Positions 56,508-64,000 of a stretch of 64,000 nucleotides of DNA are shown piece by piece (within the stretch, counting starts at the first letter, position 1; each line of letters starts with the position of its first letter). A model generated the notes under the pieces. The model saw only the letters and a program-made list of their open reading frames with translations. It made no database searches and was not told the origin of the DNA. The position numbers were made by a program, and so were the translations under genes. The stretch spans positions 1-64,000 of the forward strand of contig NZ_CALXYQ010000008.1 in assembly GCF_944393015.1 (NCBI RefSeq). The letters are read 5' to 3'. This stretch comes from an uncultured Brachyspira sp. (GTDB lineage Bacteria; Spirochaetota; Brachyspiria; Brachyspirales; Brachyspiraceae).

Positions 56508-58064
56508 TTATACCAAAACCCTTCTTACTAATTTATTATCATCGTTTTTGCCGCCTATAGGTATATTTGAAGCAGGTACGGCTCTTTCCCTTCCCCAATC
56601 TCTTATATACTCTATTTTTTCAGGGCTAGTCTTTGAAAGCGGAATAACATTTTTAAGTGCATTTATAATAAGCTCACTTGTAAACTTAAGATCATCATTT
56701 GCAATAACCCTATACGCTACATCTCTAATTGATGATTCTAAATCTGCACCGGTAAAGCCGTCAGTTATTTCAATAAGTTCTTTTAATGTATTTTCATCTA
56801 CAGAAGAATTCAAATATTTTTTTAAATACAAATTAATAATATCTTTTCTCTCCTCTTCTGAAGGCAAATCTATAAAGAATAATTCATCAAATCTTCCTCT
56901 TCTTAAAAGCTCTGAAGGAAGTTCGGATACATCATTTGCAGTTGCAACAACGAATACCATCTTTTTGCATTCCTGCATCCAAAATAAAAACTGACCTATC
57001 ATTCTAGTTGTAACGCCTGAAGAATCAGAACCGCCGCCTGAAAGTCCCTTCTCTATTTCATCTATCCATAAAACACATGGGGAAACTCTTTCAGCAGTTT
57101 GAAAAGCTTCTTTAAGCTGCTGCTCACTCTGACCAACATACTGTCCCTGAACAGTGGCAAAATCTAATCTATAAAGAGGTAAATTCCAATACGAAGCAAC
57201 CGCCTTAGCAGAAAGAGATTTTCCGCATCCAGGTACTCCTACTAATAATATTCCTCTAGGCGGATTTAATCCTCTTTTTGTTAATTCATCTCTCTTTTCT
57301 GATACCTGAAGCTTCTTCTTATCATTAAGCCAATTCTTTAATCCTCCAAGTCCTCCTACATCTGCTATATCAGATGATACTTCTATTTTTTCAAGACCGT
57401 TTATATCTGAAAATAATTTATCTTTTGCAAATTTTAATTCAAGCAAATCAGCTTTCTTTATATGTCTGCTTGCTATCAAAGAAACTATTACATTCTGTAT
57501 TTCTACTTTAGTAATACCTGTAAGAGTTAAAGCAGCTTCTCTATAATCATTTTCGTCCCAATCAACTTTTATGCTATTTTTATAAGGTTCTATATTTTCT
57601 GCTATAATATCATAAACCTCATCTTCTGAAGGCAAATCCAAATCTAAACTCATACCCAATCTCTGTAAATTAGACCATACAGTATCCTGAGTAATAACTA
57701 TAATAGAAGCACCTTTTTCTTCTGCTAAATTTACTATATCAAAAATATATCTTGCAGTAGTTGTATCTGCATCCAATTCTGAAACATCTGTAAAAATAAA
57801 AGTTAAATTAGCCTTTAAATTTATTTGTTCAGCTATAAAATCTAAAGCTCCTATAACTGTTTTATCATCATTAACAGATTTTTCTGTAACTATATCATAC
57901 ATACCTTTTGATAATGTATGAACATAAAAAGGCAATGAAAGATCCTTAGCTGTTTCTCTCAAAATATCTAATGCTCTTTGTCTTTCTATTGTATAAAAAG
58001 GAATAAAAGGTATTCTAGCAAGGGAATATCTTTTTAATTTTTCTTTACATTCTTTATAATTCAT
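56508..58064 (-). CDS. AAA+ ATPase, Ycf46-like
   Basis: A 518-residue ATPase. Residues 1-220 form a degenerate AAA-like domain without P-loop (IPFIPFYTIERQRALDILRE), as in Ycf46-type proteins. The active AAA+ module has Walker A GVPGCGKS (276-283), Walker B VLWIDE (331-336) and arginine finger RRGRFD (388-393). It should assemble into a ring and remodel a protein target. It is the last gene of a five-gene operon, starting one base after the 152-residue gene. GGAG precedes the ATG. The target is unknown; the four upstream proteins are candidates. Confidence 0.85.
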   Translation of the reverse strand: MNYKECKEKLKRYSLARIPFIPFYTIERQRALDILRETAKDLSLPFYVHTLSKGMYDIVTEKSVNDDKTVIGALDFIAEQINLKANLTFIFTDVSELDADTTTARYIFDIVNLAEEKGASIIVITQDTVWSNLQRLGMSLDLDLPSEDEVYDIIAENIEPYKNSIKVDWDENDYREAALTLTGITKVEIQNVIVSLIASRHIKKADLLELKFAKDKLFSDINGLEKIEVSSDIADVGGLGGLKNWLNDKKKLQVSEKRDELTKRGLNPPRGILLVGVPGCGKSLSAKAVASYWNLPLYRLDFATVQGQYVGQSEQQLKEAFQTAERVSPCVLWIDEIEKGLSGGGSDSSGVTTRMIGQFLFWMQECKKMVFVVATANDVSELPSELLRRGRFDELFFIDLPSEEERKDIINLYLKKYLNSSVDENTLKELIEITDGFTGADLESSIRDVAYRVIANDDLKFTSELIINALKNVIPLSKTSPEKIEYIRDWGRERAVPASNIPIGGKNDDNKLVRRVLV

Positions 58065-58065
58065 A

Positions 58066-58524
58066 TTATACTCCTAAATCATTTACTCTAGTACTCTTTA
58101 TTATCTTCTTTAAAAATCCTGTTCTATCTGAAGCAGCGGAATCTTCTAAACTCTGCTGTACTGTATCAGCTGAACTTTTTATAAACTCTACAAATTTATC
58201 AGAATACTCCTTAGACACATTCAATATAGACTGTGCTTTAACTATCTTCAAAAGAAAAGTATATTCTCTTTTTAAATTGTTTAATGCAGGAGATAAAATA
58301 TCAATATTTGTTGTTTTACCTGTAATAGAGTCAAATTTTTCATCTGCTTTTTTCATTCTATACTCTATAGTTTCTTGCAGCTTTGTGAATAATCTCTCAT
58401 AATTTCCAGATTCTATAACACCATTATTTATTGCTTCAAGTATTTCAGTATCTGAAGGAGATGAACTTTTTAATGTATCTAAAATTTTAGTCCATTCAAA
58501 ATATGTTTTTGGAGCTTTTATCAT
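58066..58524 (-). CDS. Small helical protein of the AAA+ operon
   Basis: A 152-residue protein predicted to be all helical, without membrane segment or recognised domain (MIKAPKTYFEWTKILDTL at the start, then a long helix with IEYRMKKADEKFDSI). It lies between the acidic protein (15 bases) and the AAA+ ATPase (one base), so it is translationally coupled to the latter. It may be an adaptor or substrate; this is inference from location only. AAGGA precedes the ATG. Confidence 0.7.
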   Translation of the reverse strand: MIKAPKTYFEWTKILDTLKSSSPSDTEILEAINNGVIESGNYERLFTKLQETIEYRMKKADEKFDSITGKTTNIDILSPALNNLKREYTFLLKIVKAQSILNVSKEYSDKFVEFIKSSADTVQQSLEDSAASDRTGFLKKIIKSTRVNDLGV

Positions 58525-58539
58525 AATATATTCCTTAAA

Positions 58540-58929
58540 TTATTTTCTTCTTACCCTTTTTATAGGTACAGCCGGAGGCATCAAATCCCATTTAGGAAAA
58601 CTTTCAGACATATCATTATAAGAATTAAGAAGACTTGCCCTAGGCTGTATTATAATCTGATCATTTACAGAATTTTCTTCTTCTGTTTCTTCTTCCTCGT
58701 CATCTTCTTCGTCGTCATAGTCATCATCTTCGTCATAGTCATCATCATCGTCTTCGCTATCTTCCACATCTTCATCATCTGAATCATTATCATATTCTTC
58801 ATCTTCTAAATTTTCAGCATCATTTACATCATCATAGTTATCAGTATTTTCAGACTCCTCTTGATTTTCATCTTTATCATCAATAGGTTCTAAACCATCA
58901 ACTTTTTCATTGTCATCTAAAATAATCAT
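58540..58929 (-). CDS. Very acidic small protein of the AAA+ operon
   Basis: A 129-residue protein. Residues 8-90 are almost entirely Asp, Glu, Asn and Ser, so disordered and strongly negative. The tail (about 93-129) is different: QPRASLLNSYNDMSESFPKW, a Pro-rich bit and a basic KRVRRK end, which could be a docking motif. ATG at 58929 with AAGGA six bases earlier is preferred to TTG at 58935. Codon bias and operon position support a real gene despite low complexity. Confidence 0.65.
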   Translation of the reverse strand: MIILDDNEKVDGLEPIDDKDENQEESENTDNYDDVNDAENLEDEEYDNDSDDEDVEDSEDDDDDYDEDDDYDDEEDDEEEETEEENSVNDQIIIQPRASLLNSYNDMSESFPKWDLMPPAVPIKRVRRK

Positions 58930-58965
58930 AAACAATCCTTAATATAAATTACACATTTAAAAACT

Positions 58966-60663
58966 TTAATTTGTTAATGTTGCAGAAGATATACTATTCA
59001 AGAAATCTATAACCCTATTATAATCGCTGTCCTTCTCTGCATAAAAACTTCTGTAATCCACAACTTCAGCCAAAATACCTCTTAAAACCGTAAGAGATTT
59101 TTCTAAATATTCATCATATTCTCTATTGATCTTATTTATACTATCTTTATAATCCTTGTTTAATTTATATATCTTATATCCTGCCAATCCTAGTACAACA
59201 ACAGATGCTATTATATGTAAATTGCTTAGTAAGAATGCAGCTATAACAGCTATAACACCTACTGTAATAGAAGCTGGAATCCATTTTTTCTTGCTGAGTT
59301 CGTATGTTCTCTCTCTATTAATATGTTCTGTTAAAGACTGAACGAGTTCTTCTTCATTTGATCCGTCCTGAGTAACACCATGCCAATCTTTTATTCTTAT
59401 ATCTATATTTGTTGGCACTTCTGCTCTGCTTTTAGCTGTTAAATCTGTATATGCATCTATAATCCAATCTTTAGATAAAGACACAGCAAGTTTCTGTGTG
59501 GCTACGAGAGCCCCTGTAGCCTCAGGAAACAATGCTATATTTGTAAGATGTTCTGAAAAATCACTGTATTCTTCATAAGCCTGAAACTCAGAATCAAATC
59601 TTTCTTCTGCAGTTTCTGTATCTCCCTCTTCTTCTACAATAAGTTCATTTTTTCTTAATAGTGCTCTTTTAGGTAATTCTTCATTATCATAATTATTTAC
59701 TAAATTATCTAATATCTCATCTATTTTATCTGATATCATAGCTACATTTTTTACTTCGGCATTAAAGATATCATAAAAATAATCATATATATCCTCATGA
59801 CTATATGCCCAATTAATTACTTCTTTAAGTTTAGGCCAAGTTTCGCTATACTCCTGCAAAAGAGGATATTCTTTATCATCTAAATCAACTATTTGATCAT
59901 ATAAAGCATTGCTCCATTGTTCTCTTTGATTCTCTATAAATCCGCTTTTACTTGAAAGTTCATCTATCCAAAAAGCAATTTTCTCAGAGCATAAACCTTT
60001 AGCATCAGGACCAAATAAACCGCTCGCAAATGCATCTAAAACAACAACTATTCTTCTCTCCATCTTTGACGGATCCTGCATAGAAAAATATCTGTCAAGC
60101 CAAGTTAAAGCACCATTGAATTTTCCTGCCCTTCTGCTAATCAAACAGAAAAGCAAACTTGTTTTTTCATCATCTCTTCTAATTGCTTCTTTCAGAGCTT
60201 TTTCAGCCAATTCTCTATCATCAGATATCCAAGCAGAAAGAGCTATCAATGCAGGAGCAAGCCAATACCTAGGAGCTTTCATCATAAGTTCCTCAGTAGC
60301 ATTTGCCATAGTTTCTTTTCTTACAATACCCACATCATTAGCATTTAATATTCCAACAGTATGCCTTCTCACTTCATCATAATATCCGAAATTTTCTTCT
60401 ATTTCCTGCTTCAATATCATTATGCTTTGTTTAGCATCTGCCAAAGCAGCTATTCTTCTTGACTCTCCTACAAATTCTTCAAACTCATCTCTTAAATTTA
60501 TAAATTCAGAATAAAAATTATCAACTTTTCCATCAACCTGAATAACTCTATCATCAACATTATTAACAATAGAAGAGATATGATATACCCTCTCAGATAT
60601 AGCCGCCAAATTAGCTTCTATAGCGGAAAGATTAGCTCTTGAGACTAAACGATCATTAGACAT
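58966..60663 (-). CDS. Large coiled-coil/membrane protein of the AAA+ operon
   Basis: A 565-residue protein I do not recognise. Residues 1-90 form a coiled coil (IEANLAAISERVYHISSIV and following). Residues 120-230 look like helical repeats (RELAEKALKEAIRRDDEKTS). Two adjacent hydrophobic helices (about 468-505, ASITVGVIAVIAAFLLSNLH and IASVVVLGLAGYKIY) form a membrane hairpin near the end, followed by another helical segment. A strong GGGAGG precedes the ATG. It probably anchors the system at the membrane. Confidence 0.72.
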   Translation of the reverse strand: MSNDRLVSRANLSAIEANLAAISERVYHISSIVNNVDDRVIQVDGKVDNFYSEFINLRDEFEEFVGESRRIAALADAKQSIMILKQEIEENFGYYDEVRRHTVGILNANDVGIVRKETMANATEELMMKAPRYWLAPALIALSAWISDDRELAEKALKEAIRRDDEKTSLLFCLISRRAGKFNGALTWLDRYFSMQDPSKMERRIVVVLDAFASGLFGPDAKGLCSEKIAFWIDELSSKSGFIENQREQWSNALYDQIVDLDDKEYPLLQEYSETWPKLKEVINWAYSHEDIYDYFYDIFNAEVKNVAMISDKIDEILDNLVNNYDNEELPKRALLRKNELIVEEEGDTETAEERFDSEFQAYEEYSDFSEHLTNIALFPEATGALVATQKLAVSLSKDWIIDAYTDLTAKSRAEVPTNIDIRIKDWHGVTQDGSNEEELVQSLTEHINRERTYELSKKKWIPASITVGVIAVIAAFLLSNLHIIASVVVLGLAGYKIYKLNKDYKDSINKINREYDEYLEKSLTVLRGILAEVVDYRSFYAEKDSDYNRVIDFLNSISSATLTN

Positions 60664-60685
60664 GAATAAACACCTCCCATAATAA

Positions 60686-61174
60686 TTATTTTGATATTAC
60701 TGCTGTTGAACCATCACTCATAACAGCAATCATGAACTTTTCATAAACTTCTATAAATTCGTATTGAGGATGCTGACATAAAGACCTTGCAGATTCAAAA
60801 CCATTAGGTAATTTTTGATTGCTTTTATAATGTTCTATTATCATGATACCTGAAATATCTAAAGTATGAACATCATAAGTATCCCCTAAATAACATTTAC
60901 CTAATACACCGATTAAATTAGATGCTACAAAAATAGAAGAAACATCAGCAAATTCTTCCTTTATTGTACTGAGCAATTCCTCTTTTTGTTTTTGAGACAT
61001 CATTACATCTCCAGCATCCAAAGCTTTTATAGCTTCCATATACTTATCAGATCTCTTTTTTCTAAGTTTCTCTCTCAATACTTTCTCATCAACTTTTAAT
61101 CCATTCTTTTTTGAGGTGCTTACATTAGTTTCAATTTTTTGGGATTGTGTTGTATTAAAAATCGGTTTAGGCAT
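60686..61174 (-). CDS. Unknown protein, first gene of the AAA+ operon
   Basis: A 162-residue soluble protein. The first 50 residues are Lys/Ser/Thr-rich and probably flexible; the rest (about 55-162) is a compact mixed domain (EEFADVSSIFVASNLIGVLG, then TYDVHTLDISGIMIIEHY). No family is recognised. ATG at 61174 is chosen because the longer frame to 61213 would run through promoter-like TATAAT sequence and lacks a ribosome site. It is followed 22 bases later by the coiled-coil gene. Confidence 0.68.
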   Translation of the reverse strand: MPKPIFNTTQSQKIETNVSTSKKNGLKVDEKVLREKLRKKRSDKYMEAIKALDAGDVMMSQKQKEELLSTIKEEFADVSSIFVASNLIGVLGKCYLGDTYDVHTLDISGIMIIEHYKSNQKLPNGFESARSLCQHPQYEFIEVYEKFMIAVMSDGSTAVISK

Positions 61175-61240
61175 AAAAATACTCAACTTTTTTTTATTAT
61201 AATATAATATCATGATATATAATTATGTCAATAATATTTT

Positions 61241-61294
61241 AAAAAAAATAATTATAATTAATTTAAAAATACGGTTTTTAAATTAATTATAATT
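61241..61294 (-). terminator. Perfect 20-bp hairpin with T tail, upstream of the AAA+ operon
   Basis: Bases 61250-61269 and 61275-61294 are perfect complements around a five-base loop, and on the minus strand eight Ts follow (61248-61241). It stands in the 447-base gap before the AAA+ operon and would end any transcript begun at 61.5 kb. Confidence 0.75.
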
Positions 61295-61518
61295 TAAAAA
61301 ACATACTTATCATGTTAAAATAAATATAAGCGTTACAAAAAAAATATTTTTTAAAAAAACAGTACATTATACATGATTTTAGGTATATAATAATAAAAAA
61401 AACAACATTTTCAAATATTAGAATTTTGATACATTTCAATCATTTATAGTATATTCAACGCTTTTCGAGAGAATTTAACTAGAGATTATTTTTCATATAC
61501 TACATAATCAACTTTTTT
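61245..61518 (-). ncRNA. Candidate small RNA
   Basis: A minus-strand unit with its own promoter (TTGACA 61556-61551, 19-base spacer, TATAAT 61531-61526) and a strong terminator (61241-61294). No open reading frame longer than a few codons lies between them. The expected RNA is about 270 bases. The promoter is a near-copy of the one before the AAA+ operon (61.18-61.25 kb), so a duplicated promoter region without product is the alternative. Confidence 0.3.
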
Positions 61519-61564
61519 TTATTGTATTATAATAACATAATATGTAATTATGTCAATAATATTT

Positions 61565-61606
61565 TAAAAAAATAAAGTATTATCAATTATTTGATAATAC
61601 TTTATT
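61565..61606 (-). terminator. Terminator after chemoreceptor gene
   Basis: A perfect 16-bp stem (61606-61591 with 61586-61571), loop of four, followed on the minus strand by Ts. It lies 15 bases after the chemoreceptor stop. Confidence 0.88.
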
Positions 61607-61621
61607 AACTTCAACAAATTA

Positions 61622-63475
61622 TTATAATTTGAAATAACTTACAACATCTATCAATTTCTGAGCTTCACTGCTTAAAGTTATGCTGGCTTCTTTTGACTGT
61701 TCAACCAAGCTAGCATTTTCCTGCGTGCTTGCATCCATTCTCAATACTGCCTGATTAACCTGATCAACACCGCTTTGCTGTTCAACTGCTGTTGTAGAAA
61801 TATCCTGCATTATATTAGCTGTATTTTCTATTTTATCTTTAATATCAATAAATATCTCCTGAGATTTTCTTGCTGCTTCTGTTGCCACTCTTATTTTCTC
61901 ATCTGAATCGGCTATTAAAGAAGTAATATCTTTAACAGATGTTTGAGTATTCTGTGCCAAAGTTCTAACTTCAGAAGCTACAACAGAGAAACCTCTGCCC
62001 TGCTCTCCTGCACGTGCTGCTTCAACTGATGCATTTAATGCTAATATATTAGTTTGAAAAGCAATATCTTCTATTAATTTTGTTATATTAGTTATTTTTC
62101 TGCTTGCTTCATAAACATCTTCCATACTTCTTGTTGTACTGTCTATTATGAGTCCTGCTTCTTCTACAGACTTTTTAGAATCATTCATCATATTATTTCC
62201 TATAACAGATTTTTCTGCAGAATTTTTTATTGTAGAAGCCATTTGCTCCATAGAACTAGCAGTTTGCTCTAATGATGATGATTGAGATTGAGTTCTTAAA
62301 GCTAAATCGTTATTTCCGCTTGCTAATTCTTTTGATGTCAATTCTATATTATTAGAAGAATCAATTATATTGCTTACTATATTTTTTAATTTTTCTATAG
62401 TATTATTAAATCCATTAGCTATTATTCCAAATTCATGATTTTGATATTTGTTAGTCAAAAATTTAGTTGGTGCTGATACAGTTAAATCGCCGTTTCCAAG
62501 TCTATTCAAATCGCTTGCTATTCTTGATAATACTCTTGATATATTTTTATTAACATAAACTATAACTATAAATGATGTAATAATAAGAAGTAATAAACTC
62601 AAAACTATAGTTATTTTTATTAAAGTATTTTTATTAGCAAAAAATTCACTGTCAAGCATAGTAACACACATTATCCAATCTATATTTTCAAGTCTTGAAA
62701 AAGCCATTATTTTTTTACCTTCATCTTCATAATGTAAAGCACCTTTTCTTTGTGAGGCTGCAGCAGATAATGCATTTTTAGAGCCTATAGATATAGTATT
62801 AACTTTTTTAACTTCTTTATGTGCCACTCTTCTTCCTTCTTCATTAACAATATATATATTACCTGTTTTTCCTATAGTAATTTCAGAAAAATATTTTTGA
62901 ACAAAAGAATCCCATCTTAATTCAGCATATAAAACTCCGGCAGGTCTTGCATTAGTATCAAATACTCCAGCCAAAACCCCTATAACATAGTTTCCTGTAA
63001 CTGATGATAAATAAATCTCATCTTCAATAGCATATTTATAATTATTGTTTTGAAGCTCTTTCCATATAGTTTTTTGACTTATAGTATTCAAATGTTCATT
63101 AGAAGCAGTATCTAAAACAACTTTTCCATTTAAATCTATTAAAGCAAAAGCTGAGAAATGAGATTCTAATTCTTTTAGAAGTTCTTTAAATTCACCGTTT
63201 GCTATAGATAATGTATATTGATTAGGATTTTCAAAATAATCTAAAAATTCAGATTCTTTTGATATAACAGAAGTCAAATCTGCCTGATCTTCAATCCATA
63301 TAGAAACTAAATCTCTATATCCGTCAGCGGTTTCCATAAATCCGCTTATAGCAGTTCTCTCCATAAATATTGCCGAAGCAGATATTATTACTATCATAAG
63401 AACTAAAAGCATTATAGCTACAGAGGATATAATAGTAAAAGGCATTTTAAATTTCAAAGTTTGCATAAATTTCAT
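61622..63475 (-). CDS. Methyl-accepting chemotaxis protein (dCache type)
   Basis: A 617-residue membrane chemoreceptor. Helix 1 is at about 8-35, a double-Cache sensor domain spans about 40-280, helix 2 about 283-305, HAMP about 306-365 and signalling domain about 370-610. The tip [20 protein letters not shown] and [16 protein letters not shown] is intact. ATG at 63475 is preferred because GGGGG lies 9 bases before it; the open frame starts nine codons earlier. It is divergent from a galactokinase-family gene, but no sugar ligand can be deduced. Confidence 0.92.
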   Translation of the reverse strand: MKFMQTLKFKMPFTIISSVAIMLLVLMIVIISASAIFMERTAISGFMETADGYRDLVSIWIEDQADLTSVISKESEFLDYFENPNQYTLSIANGEFKELLKELESHFSAFALIDLNGKVVLDTASNEHLNTISQKTIWKELQNNNYKYAIEDEIYLSSVTGNYVIGVLAGVFDTNARPAGVLYAELRWDSFVQKYFSEITIGKTGNIYIVNEEGRRVAHKEVKKVNTISIGSKNALSAAASQRKGALHYEDEGKKIMAFSRLENIDWIMCVTMLDSEFFANKNTLIKITIVLSLLLLIITSFIVIVYVNKNISRVLSRIASDLNRLGNGDLTVSAPTKFLTNKYQNHEFGIIANGFNNTIEKLKNIVSNIIDSSNNIELTSKELASGNNDLALRTQSQSSSLEQTASSMEQMASTIKNSAEKSVIGNNMMNDSKKSVEEAGLIIDSTTRSMEDVYEASRKITNITKLIEDIAFQTNILALNASVEAARAGEQGRGFSVVASEVRTLAQNTQTSVKDITSLIADSDEKIRVATEAARKSQEIFIDIKDKIENTANIMQDISTTAVEQQSGVDQVNQAVLRMDASTQENASLVEQSKEASITLSSEAQKLIDVVSYFKL

Positions 63476-63671
63476 AAATAATAACCCCCATATATAACTC
63501 AATTATTATAATAATAGTATATGATATTTTTTTGAAAAAGTCTATATTTTTGTAAATAATTTTTACTAAAATCTTTAAAAATCCTCTATTTTTTTACATA
63601 TTAAGTAAATATTTAGTAAATTTATAATATTATTGTAAATATTTTTTGTTTTTTATTTTTTGTATTTTTCT

Positions 63672-63700
63672 TTGACAAAATTAATATAATTGTATATCAT
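63672..63700 (+). promoter_or_regulatory. Promoter of galactokinase-family gene
   Basis: TTGACA (63672-63677), 17-base spacer, TATCAT (63695-63700), 29 bases before the ATG. Confidence 0.6.
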
Positions 63701-63729
63701 AAGAGTATTATTAAAATTAAGGATTTAAT

Positions 63730-64000
63730 ATGTATAATATCAGCCAATTAAAAGACTTTTTAAAAGAAAAAAAGATGGATGAAAAATTTTCTTCTATTTA
63801 CGGAAATGATGCATATAGTATATCTGAAGCATATAACAGATTAAGCGATACTATAAAACATTTTGAAAGTATAGAAAAGACTCAGGAAATATATGTGTTC
63901 AGTGCTTCAGGAAGAACAGAACTTTCAGGTAATCATACAGACCATAATAATGGATGCGTATTAACAGCTTCTATAAATTTAGATAAGTTGGCAGTGGTGT
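63730..64000 (+). CDS. galK: Galactokinase-family protein (partial, runs off the window)
   Basis: The first 90 residues of a GHMP kinase. The substrate signature GRTELSGNHTDHNNGCVLTA corresponds to the galactokinase motif GRxNLIGEHTDYxxGxVLP; the Glu of GEHTDY is Asn here, and Tyr is His. The N-terminal 70 residues are longer than in E. coli GalK. AAGGAT precedes the ATG. The ATP-binding part lies beyond the window, so the substrate (galactose or another sugar) cannot be settled. Confidence 0.7.
   Translation, partial: MYNISQLKDFLKEKKMDEKFSSIYGNDAYSISEAYNRLSDTIKHFESIEKTQEIYVFSASGRTELSGNHTDHNNGCVLTASINLDKLAVV

Overview
The window comes from a very AT-rich bacterial chromosome. Gene content points to a spirochaete of the genus Brachyspira: a che cluster ordered MCP-like, STAS, cheY, cheA, cheW, cheR, cheD, cheB; a type III glutamine synthetase; secreted ankyrin-repeat proteins in tandem; two further chemoreceptors; and long AT-only intergenic regions. 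The genus is an inference from style and gene content, not from a marker gene. No rRNA, tRNA, CRISPR array, prophage or intact transposase gene was seen.

Layout. 1-112 is a 7-bp tandem repeat. 0.2-6.3 kb holds envelope genes: a YidC-like/sulfatase fusion, a GldG-like ABC auxiliary protein and a polysaccharide flippase. 6.3-8.9 kb has three secreted ankyrin paralogues. 9.1-11.5 kb has two cyclic-nucleotide-binding-domain proteins and a flavin-binding PNPOx-like protein, followed by nadE. 13.7-22.5 kb is the chemotaxis operon; its last gene, one base after cheB, looks like a nucleotidyltransferase of the CD-NTase type that has lost its catalytic aspartates. Then come glnN, a WYL regulator/unknown/DUF1385 operon, a lipoprotein, gpsA, and a TetR gene divergent from a PadR-HAAS pair.

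31.7-37.4 kb is a trehalose locus: treC, treB (EIIBCA) and treR, with a NERD-domain gene between treB and treR. The treB promoter overlaps two TreR-like operator sites. A roughly 320-bp element with terminal inverted repeats lies between treB and treC, and its treC-facing end forms a good promoter for treC. 37.6-42.3 kb encodes a TolC-like protein and an RND pump without an adaptor gene. A frameshifted SAVED-domain gene (42.7-43.5 kb), tsaD, purB, a threonine aldolase, a chemoreceptor, a methyltransferase, nusA and rimP follow. rimP has a terminator in its leader. Next are cls, an LRR-like gene and a nitrilase gene broken by one in-frame stop.

56.5-61.2 kb is a tight five-gene operon of unknown function ending in a Ycf46-like AAA+ ATPase. 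A second chemoreceptor and the start of a galactokinase-family gene close the window.

Most notable: (1) three copies of a terminal-inverted-repeat element (33.4, 42.3 and 45.0 kb) whose ends form outward promoters and whose internal hairpins show compensatory changes; one copy lies inside a larger element with perfect 28-bp ends; (2) the eroded CD-NTase-like protein in the chemotaxis operon, and separately a decaying SAVED gene; (3) the uncharacterised AAA+ operon; (4) the YidC-like/sulfatase fusion.
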